Assembly (NCBI GenBank): GCA_039980455.1
Contig: JBDXCG010000003.1
Span: 992,001-1,056,000 of the forward strand
Reading direction: 5' to 3'
Length of the DNA stretch: 64,000 nt
From: CALINF01 sp039980455
GTDB taxonomy: Bacteria; Pseudomonadota; Gammaproteobacteria; Pseudomonadales; Halieaceae
Part shown: positions 24,821 to 32,788 of the stretch, piece by piece
How positions within the stretch are numbered: the stretch's first letter is position 1
How the letters are laid out: each line of letters opens with the position of its first letter
Program-made: the position numbers and the translations under genes
Notes under the pieces: model-generated
Told to the model about the DNA's origin: nothing
Databases searched by the model: none
Seen by the model: the letters and a program-made list of their open reading frames with translations, nothing else

Positions 24821-27800
24821 ATGCTCAAATACCTGTTAATTGTCGTGGCCGCAGTCCTGTTGGCATTGCTGTTGGCACTGTCAATGCTGCACTTGTCGCC
24901 CGAACGGTCTATTAGAGCTGCCGAACGCGCAATTAATGCGATGACAGATCTCCATGTCGAGCTAGTAGCACCCTCTATTAGCGTAATTGACCGTACTGCA
25001 AATGCCGGGGAGATACATCTCTATCAGGACGATGCGCGGGGTCCCGCGCTCGTCTCCATCATTGATTTTAGCGCTACAACGACGTTGGGAGACCTGCTCA
25101 CACTGAATCTTGACGATACGAGCCTCTCTGCAGGTAGCGTAATCATCTACGTATCCAAGTCAGATGATAAGGCAGACCCCAAGCCAGCCACCTGGCTTGG
25201 GTACGCGAAAATGCTTCCAGCCTCGCTCACTGTCGGTACTTTGCATTTGATCTCTCAGGACGAGAATGTCTGGATCTTTCCTGTAAAGGACCTGACAGGT
25301 GGACATACCAACGAGGAGCTCTTTAGCGCTTCAGCACAAGCAGACTACGATGGCGAACCTCTCAATGTCAGTCTCGACATACAAAGACCTCTAAGTGGAG
25401 AGCCGGCTGACGGGCTCAAGATGGGTGCGAAGTTTGATGCAGCTCGATCGAAAAGCACCGTTTCCATCAGTGGTGAAGTTAAGGGCGACGACAAGGACTT
25501 CCACTACGACTACGACATATCAGCAGATTATAAAAAGGTTGAAGATTTTCTTGATGCGTTCAGTGGTGTCACAGGGAAGATAGATGGCGCGCTAACAATT
25601 GAAGGAAATCTGACCGGCGATTTATCAGGCTTTGAACTTACCGCCAAGCGGATCGTACTGGACAACATGCCCAATTATGGCCTTGATGCTGGCGGTAAGT
25701 TAAGCCATCAGTATGGCTCAGAGGAAACGCCCATCAAACTTGTTGCCTCGGGAGAGTTTGAGTCAGCACAGGAGGCGATCTTCTTTACCAACGTAGACTT
25801 ATCTGCGCTGGGCAAGACACAGGCCAGCATCACACTCAGCGGCACCCTGCAGGTACCCGTTGTGGACAATTTTGTATTGAGCAGCAAAAACAGTGATGGG
25901 TTGGCCATCAACCTTTCCGGTCAACTGGGAACCCGGGAAGTCCTAGACGGCGTGTTATCGCCCAACAGCAAGATCCGGGCTGATATCAGCGCGCCCTCTC
26001 TATCGGTACTGGATAAATGGCTGGGCCCGCCACCGGTTGAGCTTGGACACTGGCAAGCATCTGCTTTGTTTCAGGGGAGTCGCGACGTAATACGCGTTGA
26101 CTCGATCATTATGGAGATCGGCGACTCCAGCACGATGCATGTTCGAGCCAAAGGTGATATTGAACGCGTTGACCTCTCCTCCCCCTTCTCGCTGAACAAG
26201 GTGCAGAATGTCGCGGCGAAATTAAGCCTACATACAGAAGATTCCGCCATCGTAGGCGCTTGGCTTGATCTGCCTGTACCCATCAGCCACCTGGTTAAAG
26301 GCGAAGCGGAACTCTCTGGGAGCGGCGATCAGCTAAAAGTTAGCAACGGCATCCTGTCTGTATCATCATCGGATTTAGACGGCAAAGTGAGCGACATTTC
26401 TGCGCTGATCACCAATGAAGGATCGGTAACTCTGCACGATGCGCAGGGGCTGCTGGATGTTACGCTCAGTGATACTAGTGCCCTGTCACAGTATGCCGAG
26501 GGTACATTCAACTCGCTTGGCAAACTTCACGGCACGGGAAAAATACAGCAAACAGACGCTGGTTTTGAACTGAATTCGGTCAAGGTAAACATTGAAGAAG
26601 AGGCATACGACATTACGCTAGACGGTCATATTGAGAACCTCAACGCGGTTAGCGGAGCAGACTTTAATCTGCGCTTTTCGGGGCTAAAAACAAGTGACTT
26701 CGTCTCTTCTCAGTTTTCCAACTACCACTACTCTAGAGATTTAGGCGAGCTCGAGGGGTCCATGAGACTCCAGTGGCGAGCTGAAGAGTGGCAAGTATCG
26801 GACCTCAACATTGCCAACACGGGCAGCGACAGCCTCATATTGAAAATTCGCGGCAGCCTCAATAACGCAAAGGGATTACCAAAAGGCGACCTTCAGGCAG
26901 ATATCCGTACCAAAGACGCAAGAGTGCTCGCGGAAATCACGGGTTTGAAGCTTGCAGACACTACCGCGAAGATCACGGTGAAAACCTCGCCCGGCAAAGC
27001 GTTAATCGGTGTAGATGGGGTCGTTGGATCGTCGGCAATCAAGGGGAGTGTCTCGTTGGCATATGCGGAGAAAAAGCTAACGTCACTGGGCGTAGATCTC
27101 ACCACACCGCATTTATCATTGGCTGATTTTGGTCTGCAGACAGATGTTGGCCAAGGTGGAGACTATCGCCCGGGTGAAAAGTTAGACCCGATCACCAAAG
27201 ATAACAATTTGGAATTATTGCTGACAAAAGCCCCTCCTTTTGACACAGATATCGCCATCGAGATCGGCGGCCTAAGCGGAGAGTTCACTAGGATTAAGGA
27301 GTTCGATCTCCATGTTGTAGGCAAAGACAAAAGCTATACATTACGAAAGTTTGATGTGATCTATGCAACCGGCCACATGGAGGTGCGCGGTATTATTGAT
27401 CTGAACCCGGACCCAATAGCCATGAGCCTGGCTGGACTTGGTTTTACGGTTCCGGTGGACAACCTAAGACGCGACCTGGCGATAGAAACTGACCTACTCG
27501 GAAAACTTACTTTTCGCGGGGGCATCACGGCTCGTGGCACGCAACGAGAAGAATTAGTTGAATCCATGAATGGTAGCCTCGCACTTGCGCTGGAAGATGC
27601 CGTGCTGCAGGGCGCTGCTTATGACCTTCTAGCGACAAATACTCTCGAGTGGATCTACAGCGGCGCAGCGCTGGATGACTCTACAGAGATCGACTGCACG
27701 ATGGCGTCTTTCTCCATTGTCGACGGTGTGGCCACTACCGATGATTTGTACCTCGACACGAAACACATGATCGCCAAAGGCGATGGCGATCTCGACTTTG

Positions 27801-28039
27801 TGAAAGGCAACTTGGATATCAGCATTACGCCCCGGTCCAAATCTCGAGCCTTTAACATCCCCTCCTCCGTTAGGATACGGGGCAAAATGAGCGAGCCCAA
27901 AACCATACTGTCACCCGTAGCCGCTACGGCCAACGCCTCTACTGAAGCGATTATGCTGGTACCGAATCTCGTCATGAAGATGTTCGGGGTGAAAAAGGGT
28001 GCAAAGAAGCGCACCGATCCCTGCCTTCCAAAGGCTTAG
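24821..28039 (+). CDS. AsmA-like / TamB-type large envelope protein
   Basis: 1072 residues: one N-terminal membrane anchor (YLLIVVAAVLLALLLALSML), then a long repetitive beta-rich region typical of AsmA/YhdP/TamB-type proteins, with DUF3971/AsmA_2-like C-terminal features (GSLALALEDAVLQGAAYDLL, DDLYLDTKHMIAKGDGDLDFVKGNLDISI). The family forms hydrophobic-groove bridges proposed to move phospholipid between inner and outer membrane. It reads more like the AsmA branch (a C-terminal AsmA_2 pattern and no TamB DUF490 tail). No Shine-Dalgarno is obvious before ATG 24821. Monocistronic or grouped with the transporter 81 bases downstream. Confidence 0.87.
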   Translation: MLKYLLIVVAAVLLALLLALSMLHLSPERSIRAAERAINAMTDLHVELVAPSISVIDRTANAGEIHLYQDDARGPALVSIIDFSATTTLGDLLTLNLDDTSLSAGSVIIYVSKSDDKADPKPATWLGYAKMLPASLTVGTLHLISQDENVWIFPVKDLTGGHTNEELFSASAQADYDGEPLNVSLDIQRPLSGEPADGLKMGAKFDAARSKSTVSISGEVKGDDKDFHYDYDISADYKKVEDFLDAFSGVTGKIDGALTIEGNLTGDLSGFELTAKRIVLDNMPNYGLDAGGKLSHQYGSEETPIKLVASGEFESAQEAIFFTNVDLSALGKTQASITLSGTLQVPVVDNFVLSSKNSDGLAINLSGQLGTREVLDGVLSPNSKIRADISAPSLSVLDKWLGPPPVELGHWQASALFQGSRDVIRVDSIIMEIGDSSTMHVRAKGDIERVDLSSPFSLNKVQNVAAKLSLHTEDSAIVGAWLDLPVPISHLVKGEAELSGSGDQLKVSNGILSVSSSDLDGKVSDISALITNEGSVTLHDAQGLLDVTLSDTSALSQYAEGTFNSLGKLHGTGKIQQTDAGFELNSVKVNIEEEAYDITLDGHIENLNAVSGADFNLRFSGLKTSDFVSSQFSNYHYSRDLGELEGSMRLQWRAEEWQVSDLNIANTGSDSLILKIRGSLNNAKGLPKGDLQADIRTKDARVLAEITGLKLADTTAKITVKTSPGKALIGVDGVVGSSAIKGSVSLAYAEKKLTSLGVDLTTPHLSLADFGLQTDVGQGGDYRPGEKLDPITKDNNLELLLTKAPPFDTDIAIEIGGLSGEFTRIKEFDLHVVGKDKSYTLRKFDVIYATGHMEVRGIIDLNPDPIAMSLAGLGFTVPVDNLRRDLAIETDLLGKLTFRGGITARGTQREELVESMNGSLALALEDAVLQGAAYDLLATNTLEWIYSGAALDDSTEIDCTMASFSIVDGVATTDDLYLDTKHMIAKGDGDLDFVKGNLDISITPRSKSRAFNIPSSVRIRGKMSEPKTILSPVAATANASTEAIMLVPNLVMKMFGVKKGAKKRTDPCLPKA

Positions 28040-28120
28040 GAGCAGGCTTTTTGCACAAAGTTCATGCTAACATTACGCCCTTACTAAACGAGTTCGATCG
28101 TCAGCAACTAAGGACAGTAC

Positions 28121-29473
28121 ATGGCTAGTGCACGAGGTGAATTCAGCTCGCGGTTCGGCTTTATTATGGCCGCCGCAGGCAGCGCGGTTGGCCTTGGGAA
28201 CATATGGGGTTTTCCTACGCAAGCGGCCAGCAACGGCGGCGCCGCCTTTCTTCTGGTCTATCTTATACTCGCCTTCACGCTGGCCTACCCGGCATTGATG
28301 GCCGAACTGATTATTGGCCGGCATGCTCATGCCAACGCGGTTAACGCTCTCAAACTTATTTCCCCGAATACACTGACGCGACGAATCGGTGCCGGCACAG
28401 GTATCGCCGGGCTGATTGTGGCGAGCCTCATACTGAGTTTTTACGCCATCGTTGCGGGCTGGATGATTTCGCACTGCCTCGCTGCGGTAACCGATTTATT
28501 GGGTTTGGTAGAGCTCAGTGCATGGCTTACCGAGTTCAGTCTGGCACGCAACTTGAGTTTCATGCTGCTATTCATCGGGCTAACGATAGGAATCATTTCA
28601 GAAGGCGTGCATCAGGGCATTGAACGCTGGTCCAGCCGCCTGATGCCGATACTGTTGATAACCCTGGTACTGCTCGTTGTTTACGTTCTGACTTTGGACG
28701 GCGCAACTGAAGGACTGAAGGTTTATCTGTTGCCGGACTTTGAGCGCGCATTGTCACCCAACCTGATTATAAGCGCCCTTGGATCAGCCTTCTTCTCGCT
28801 GTCGTTAGGCGTCGGTACGATGTTGATTTATGGCTCCTACATCAACGATTCGGAAAATCTGCCGTTGCTAGGTGGCATGGTGACGGTGGTAGATATCTCG
28901 ATCGCAGTTCTGGCGGGCTTTCTCGTTCTGCCGGCAATGTACGTGGCCCTTCACAATGGTGTAGAAATATTCTCAGCCAGTGGTGCATTAATCTCGGAAG
29001 ACACGCTCATCTTCACAGTACTACCACAGCTGTTTCTCAGCATGGGCATAGCCGGTACTCTGGTGGCATTCCTTTTCTTTTTCCTCATGAGTATCGCAGC
29101 GCTGACCTCTTCCATCTCAATGCTGGAAGTACCCGTAGCCTATACCATTGAAGAACACGGTATTGGTCGCAAGAAAGCAGTCATCATCATTGGCGCATGC
29201 ATCGCGGTAGTCAGCTCGATAGTGCTCCTGGAGTTCGAAACGCTATTTGGACTGGTGGTCACTATTACGACGCGTTACAGCCAACCATTGCTCGGCTTCA
29301 TGTTCTGCATTTACGCAGGCTGGGTCTGGCATAGGGATACTCTCTTGCAGGAATTGCAAAAGGGTAACGCAGACGTTGAATACAGTTTTTTCTGGAAAAT
29401 CTGGCCGTGGTACGTTCGCATCGTATGCCCTGTCATTATCTTAGGCATATTCGCGCAATCACTGTTTGGCTGA
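28121..29473 (+). CDS. Sodium-dependent transporter, neurotransmitter:sodium symporter (NSS) family
   Basis: 450 residues, 11-12 membrane helices. The NSS signature is clear at the start: FSSRFGFIMAAAGSAVGLGNIWGFP (TM1 Na+/substrate site), with GGAAFLLVYL and PALMAELIIGRH following. Bacterial members (LeuT, MhsT, TnaT) take up amino acids with Na+. The first 11 helices match the bacterial MhsT-like length. Fits the Na+ economy suggested by the NQR operon. An ATG with AAGGA upstream gives the start. The stop is followed by a convergent LEA lipoprotein gene. Confidence 0.94.
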   Translation: MASARGEFSSRFGFIMAAAGSAVGLGNIWGFPTQAASNGGAAFLLVYLILAFTLAYPALMAELIIGRHAHANAVNALKLISPNTLTRRIGAGTGIAGLIVASLILSFYAIVAGWMISHCLAAVTDLLGLVELSAWLTEFSLARNLSFMLLFIGLTIGIISEGVHQGIERWSSRLMPILLITLVLLVVYVLTLDGATEGLKVYLLPDFERALSPNLIISALGSAFFSLSLGVGTMLIYGSYINDSENLPLLGGMVTVVDISIAVLAGFLVLPAMYVALHNGVEIFSASGALISEDTLIFTVLPQLFLSMGIAGTLVAFLFFFLMSIAALTSSISMLEVPVAYTIEEHGIGRKKAVIIIGACIAVVSSIVLLEFETLFGLVVTITTRYSQPLLGFMFCIYAGWVWHRDTLLQELQKGNADVEYSFFWKIWPWYVRIVCPVIILGIFAQSLFG

Positions 29474-29508
29474 TATCTGGCTCACCCAGTGGCGCATGCG
29501 CGGCAGAA

Positions 29509-29979
29509 TTAGGGCACGCCAATTTCACCAGTCTTCTCTACACGCTGGGTTGGCACCAACCCCCTGAAATCTACTTTGGCCGTTACCTTGTAGTTGATAA
29601 CGTCGGTCGGTGAGCGCCCAAGGCTTGCCAGCAGTCGCAGAAACTCAAATAGATTGACGCCCGCCTCCAGGTCGATTGAACGCTCGCTGTAGCCCTCAAT
29701 CACCGGAATGTCGTTTGCGACACCAGTCACTAATTCCCGATCCATCAATTCAATCTCGTAACTAATGCCAGCGATATCCAGCGACTGCTCGTTAGGATTG
29801 ACCACGCGCACCGTGAGCAAAAATCGGGGGCCTGAGCCTTCAACGGGCAGGCTACGGATATTTTCAACGGTGACTTTTGGAGGGTCCATAGAGGGGACCA
29901 GACTGGCACAACCGGCTAAGGTAACGAGCAATAAGAGCGCAAACAGTTTACAGATCGGCAATCGAACCAAATTATTCAT
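29509..29979 (-). CDS. LEA type-2 (WHy domain) lipoprotein
   Basis: 156 residues. Lipobox LAGC at about residue 24 after a hydrophobic signal. The rest is one immunoglobulin-like LEA_2/WHy domain: RFLLTVRVVNPNEQSLDIAGISYEIELMD and INYKVTAKVDFRGL. In plants these domains are desiccation-related; in bacteria they are small envelope lipoproteins of unknown function. A small membrane protein gene lies 7 bases upstream on the same strand. Confidence 0.88.
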   Translation of the reverse strand: MNNLVRLPICKLFALLLLVTLAGCASLVPSMDPPKVTVENIRSLPVEGSGPRFLLTVRVVNPNEQSLDIAGISYEIELMDRELVTGVANDIPVIEGYSERSIDLEAGVNLFEFLRLLASLGRSPTDVINYKVTAKVDFRGLVPTQRVEKTGEIGVP

Positions 29980-29986
29980 CGTTACT

Positions 29987-30151
29987 CTATTCTCCGCTCA
30001 CGTCTCGGGTAAGAAAAAATATGGCGTAAGCCGCGCTGGCTACGGCAAAGACCGCGGCAACCCAGTCGCCAGAGTTTAGATACACCCAGGTACTGAAGGC
30101 GAACATCAGCGCGGTCAAACTCAGCCCTATCCATTTTCCTGTTAACGACAT
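29987..30151 (-). CDS. Small two-helix membrane protein
   Basis: 54 residues if started at ATG 30151 (MSLTGKWIGLSLTALMFAFS); the open frame extends to 30232 (81 residues), but the extra part is not hydrophobic and has no good ribosome site. Two predicted membrane helices (about residues 6-22 and 29-48). No family recognised. Upstream partner of the LEA lipoprotein gene (7-base gap). Confidence 0.55.
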   Translation of the reverse strand: MSLTGKWIGLSLTALMFAFSTWVYLNSGDWVAAVFAVASAAYAIFFLTRDVSGE

Positions 30152-30239
30152 ACCTAAAGGCCCTTCAAACAATGCAGCGAGTGTACCGCGAAAGTCGTCG
30201 TGCGCCATCCACAGGATGACTGTATACGCCACGCCAATT

Positions 30240-30248
30240 TGCTAAACT
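30240..30248 (+). promoter_or_regulatory. Possible extended -10 promoter of the exosortase pair
   Basis: TGCTAAACT 27 bases before the exosortase ATG at 30275; the surrounding 13 bases are identical to those upstream of the AsmA-like gene. Spacing and sequence suit an extended -10 (TGN), but no clear -35 is visible. Confidence 0.4.
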
Positions 30249-30274
30249 GCGTGCAAATCGCTTGGAACCGACTG

Positions 30275-30787
30275 ATGTCACGCTTCGTTACTATATTCGC
30301 TATCACGCTATTAGCATTATTTTCGCTAGAGATGCTCGATAGTGTACAACAGGCCGTTATACAGCCCTTCACGGGATTATTGGCCACTCTGAGCGCGAGC
30401 ATGATCATACCGTTTGATGACGCTGTAGTCGCTTCTGGGCGCGTCATAGAGCACACCACCAATCAGTTTGCGGTGTCTATTGAAGCTGGCTGCAATGGTG
30501 TAGAGGCAGCCATTGTGCTGATTGCCGCCGTTGCAGCGTTTCCAGCAACACTCTGGCAGAAGTGCGGCGCGATCGTCGTAGGTTTTCTAGCTATTCAGGT
30601 GATGAATCTGCTGCGGATTATCAGCCTCTTCTATCTGGGGCAATGGAACCTGGATATTTTCACATGGACGCATCTCTATCTCTGGCCAGTACTCATCATG
30701 CTGGATGTGTTGATAGTATTTATTCTCTACCTGCGATACCTCAATCGGGTGGATGGCGATATTGCAATCGACACCGCAGCAGCATGA
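30275..30787 (+). CDS. xrtH: Exosortase H (IPTL/VPTL-type sorting protease)
   Basis: 170 residues from ATG 30275 (GGAA upstream; the longer frame from 30200 adds a hydrophilic tail and is rejected). Multi-pass membrane protein with the exosortase/archaeosortase catalytic set: Cys in SIEAGCNGVEA, Arg in VMNLLRIISLFYLG, His in FTWTHLYLWP. The short length and these contexts are those of XrtH. The family is thought to cleave C-terminal sorting tails (IPTLSEWG-like) of exported proteins. The next gene overlaps by 4 bases (ATGA) and is its usual partner. No target protein with such a tail was found in this window. Confidence 0.88.
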   Translation: MSRFVTIFAITLLALFSLEMLDSVQQAVIQPFTGLLATLSASMIIPFDDAVVASGRVIEHTTNQFAVSIEAGCNGVEAAIVLIAAVAAFPATLWQKCGAIVVGFLAIQVMNLLRIISLFYLGQWNLDIFTWTHLYLWPVLIMLDVLIVFILYLRYLNRVDGDIAIDTAAA

Positions 30788-31422
30788 ACACTACGCTCGC
30801 ACGATTCGTGGCCAAACTGTTTGCCTTGTTGGCAGTAACCTTTGCCCTTTGGCATGTTCTTGCGTCCGTTTTAGCAGCCCCAGTGGCAGTGACCGTCGCA
30901 ACTGTGCTGCAATGGTGGCTGCCCGGTCTGGTCGAACAAGCGTATCTGGAGGGCACGAACTTCGTGGTTCTTACGTCTATTGGCGAAGTGGATGGACAGA
31001 TGATGAGCGCCGCTTTAGCCGGGAACCAACTCCAGCTCAGCAATGAGACGCGCCTGCTCTCCTACTCCGTACCCTTCTATGCAGCGCTGCACTTCGCCAC
31101 GCCCATGGAAAACTCGATCGAGCGTTTCATGCGCGCTCTTCTCGTTCTCTGGTTGCTGATGGTACTGGGATTAATCGCCTTGGTTTTGAAAGACATGATG
31201 CTCACCTTTGGCGAGGTCATGTTTTCAAGAGGCGCCCTGCTTCCACCGCCAGCTGCCATTGCGCTAACCTACCAATTTAGCGTTTTGATTGTCCCTACTG
31301 TAGCGCCGCTTCTACTGTGGGCTTATGTCGCCCGAACCACCCAGCTACTCAATACTTTATTGGGCACCGCGACAGGTCTTGACCAAACTGGTGACACGCC
31401 TCCGCCGGCCAACAAAGACTAA
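30784..31422 (+). CDS. Exosortase H-associated membrane protein
   Basis: 212 residues, start overlapping the xrtH stop (ATGA). About four hydrophobic segments (about 10-45, 115-135, 160-185) around a periplasmic stretch with GEVDGQMMSAALAGNQLQL and VPFYAALHFATP. The position directly after xrtH and the overall pattern match the XrtH-associated membrane protein. Its role in sorting is unknown. The C-terminal about 20 residues are hydrophilic. Confidence 0.78.
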   Translation: MNTTLARFVAKLFALLAVTFALWHVLASVLAAPVAVTVATVLQWWLPGLVEQAYLEGTNFVVLTSIGEVDGQMMSAALAGNQLQLSNETRLLSYSVPFYAALHFATPMENSIERFMRALLVLWLLMVLGLIALVLKDMMLTFGEVMFSRGALLPPPAAIALTYQFSVLIVPTVAPLLLWAYVARTTQLLNTLLGTATGLDQTGDTPPPANKD

Positions 31423-31434
31423 GACGCGCCTTCG

Positions 31435-31599
31435 TTAGCTTTCCATTCGCCAGGGTTTGCCGTGACAATGTAAGCGATTGGGGCAGTCAGGCAGGCATCC
31501 ACGACAAGGCACCACGACCGGTTCTGCAGAGGTGCCCTTCTCCTGATGCTTGTGAGGATTGGTTCGGTGGGTACGACTTAGCTGCTCAGGCTGCGTCAC
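31435..31599 (-). CDS. Small Cys-rich protein overlapping the MerR/LitR-like regulator
   Basis: 54 residues, found by hand. GTG at 31599 is preceded at 6 bases by AAGGAGG (31606-31612), an ideal Shine-Dalgarno lying inside the last codons of the regulator; the two frames overlap by 14 bases. The N-terminal half is hydrophilic and His/Lys-rich; the C-terminal half has CRGCLPDCPNRLHCHGKPW, that is C32-x2-C35-x3-C39-x5-C45 with His44 and His46, which suggests a small metal (Zn or Fe-S) site. I do not recognise the family. Translational coupling points to joint function with the regulator. Confidence 0.65.
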   Translation of the reverse strand: MTQPEQLSRTHRTNPHKHQEKGTSAEPVVVPCRGCLPDCPNRLHCHGKPWRMES

Positions 31600-32608
31600 C
31601 GAGTGCCTCCTTGCGTCGTTCGCGCTCCACTGTCAACTGTTCCTGAAACTCACCGCCACGCTCTTCGAGCACTGCCGATAACGCTCGCTCCATCAACCAT
31701 CGTGCCTGACCTGTATAGGCGTAAATGCAGGAGTGCACTGCAGCATCGTGCCAATTTTCAACTGAGCATGAAGATGAATACTCCTCAAAGTTTGCCAATG
31801 CTCTAATCAGGTCTGCGATATGCCTTGGGCACTCACACTCCAAAGTACTTTTAAGGAGCCGCGCGGCTGACAATTCCTCTTCAGAAAATTGGCGTGGTCT
31901 GGTTGCGACCAAATCACCCATGTTGGTTTCGCCAAGGGCCGTGGACTTCTCGGCAATACTGCGGCTGATTTCGAACGCCAAGTACGCTGGATCGGGCGGA
32001 AAAGATGTCGCAAGCATTCCTTTGTCTTTCAATTCCGATAACCAGCGGTCATTGCCAAACTGATAACTCACCAATACTCGGCTCGCCTTTAATGTCTGGG
32101 CCAATGTCGTCAAATTGTGAAGTGCGGCACCGGACAAGTTGGGGCATTCGACCACCAAAGTATCTACTTCCTTCAGCTCGCCGAAGCTAGTCTTGTCTGC
32201 GTGTGCCAAGGACACGCGCGCTAACTGTGCGTCGACGTTTGCAATACAACCCTGATGATCTTCTAACCAATCACACAATTGCTCACCCAAAAACACTACT
32301 GTCGGTTTGGTGGCCGGCAGCGCCTGGACACCTCGACTGCCCTGGTTGCGCAACAACATCTCAAGCGTCTTGCGTTCGGACTTGGCAATTTCGCCGATGC
32401 GGGCGCCGCTACCGACAAGAGTGGAAACCAATTGCAGGTGCTCTAGATCAGCCTGGGTGTACTGCCTGCGACCCGTGTCTGATTTGTGGCTCGCACCCAA
32501 TCCATAACGTCGCTCCCACACACGCAATGTGTCGGGCTTCAGGCCCGTTAGCCTTGCCACTGTACCTATGCCGTAGAGTGGACGGGGTTCCAGAGAAACT
32601 TGCTGCAT
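31586..32608 (-). CDS. MerR-family regulator, class II LitR/CarH-like with degenerate B12-type domain
   Basis: 340 residues. N-terminal MerR helix-turn-helix: YGIGTVARLTGLKPDTLRVWERRYGL and TGRRQYTQADLEHLQLV. The middle and C-terminal parts look like the helical-bundle plus Rossmann layout of CarH/LitR (TVVFLGEQLCDWLEDHQGC, DTLVVECPNLSG, ASRVLVSYQFG). The cobalt-binding D/E-x-H-x-x-G motif of B12 sensors is not visible, as in class II LitR proteins, which work with a separate photoreceptor. Divergent from a sigma factor gene, with photolyase nearby, so light or oxidative signalling is the likely input (inference). The GACAA-type dyads upstream may be its operators. Confidence 0.85.
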   Translation of the reverse strand: MQQVSLEPRPLYGIGTVARLTGLKPDTLRVWERRYGLGASHKSDTGRRQYTQADLEHLQLVSTLVGSGARIGEIAKSERKTLEMLLRNQGSRGVQALPATKPTVVFLGEQLCDWLEDHQGCIANVDAQLARVSLAHADKTSFGELKEVDTLVVECPNLSGAALHNLTTLAQTLKASRVLVSYQFGNDRWLSELKDKGMLATSFPPDPAYLAFEISRSIAEKSTALGETNMGDLVATRPRQFSEEELSAARLLKSTLECECPRHIADLIRALANFEEYSSSCSVENWHDAAVHSCIYAYTGQARWLMERALSAVLEERGGEFQEQLTVERERRKEALGDAA

Positions 32609-32640
32609 GGCGCTTGCCTCGATAGATAGTTAGACAGAAT

Positions 32641-32714
32641 ACGCGACAAATTCAGGACCGGATTGCACGCACCCCCCTTTCTGACCTGATCTTGTCGCGT
32701 TTTAATCACGACAA
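32641..32714. promoter_or_regulatory. Cluster of inverted GACAA half-sites between regulator and sigma gene
   Basis: ACGCGACAA (32641-32649) and TTGTCGCGT (32692-32700) are exact inverted copies. TTGTCG (32692-32697) also forms a dyad with CGACAA (32709-32714), spacer 11. The divergent 180-base region 32609-32788 thus holds three CGACAA half-sites, placed where the promoters of both genes must be. A second small dyad, CCTGT-TCT-ACAGG, is at 32726-32738. Likely operators of the MerR-type regulator; binding is inferred. Confidence 0.6.
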
Positions 32715-32788
32715 ACGCCAGTTTTCCTGTTCTACAGGCCAATTCACGCCGTATATGTCCATGTAACTCATTCGGCAGGAGCAACACC

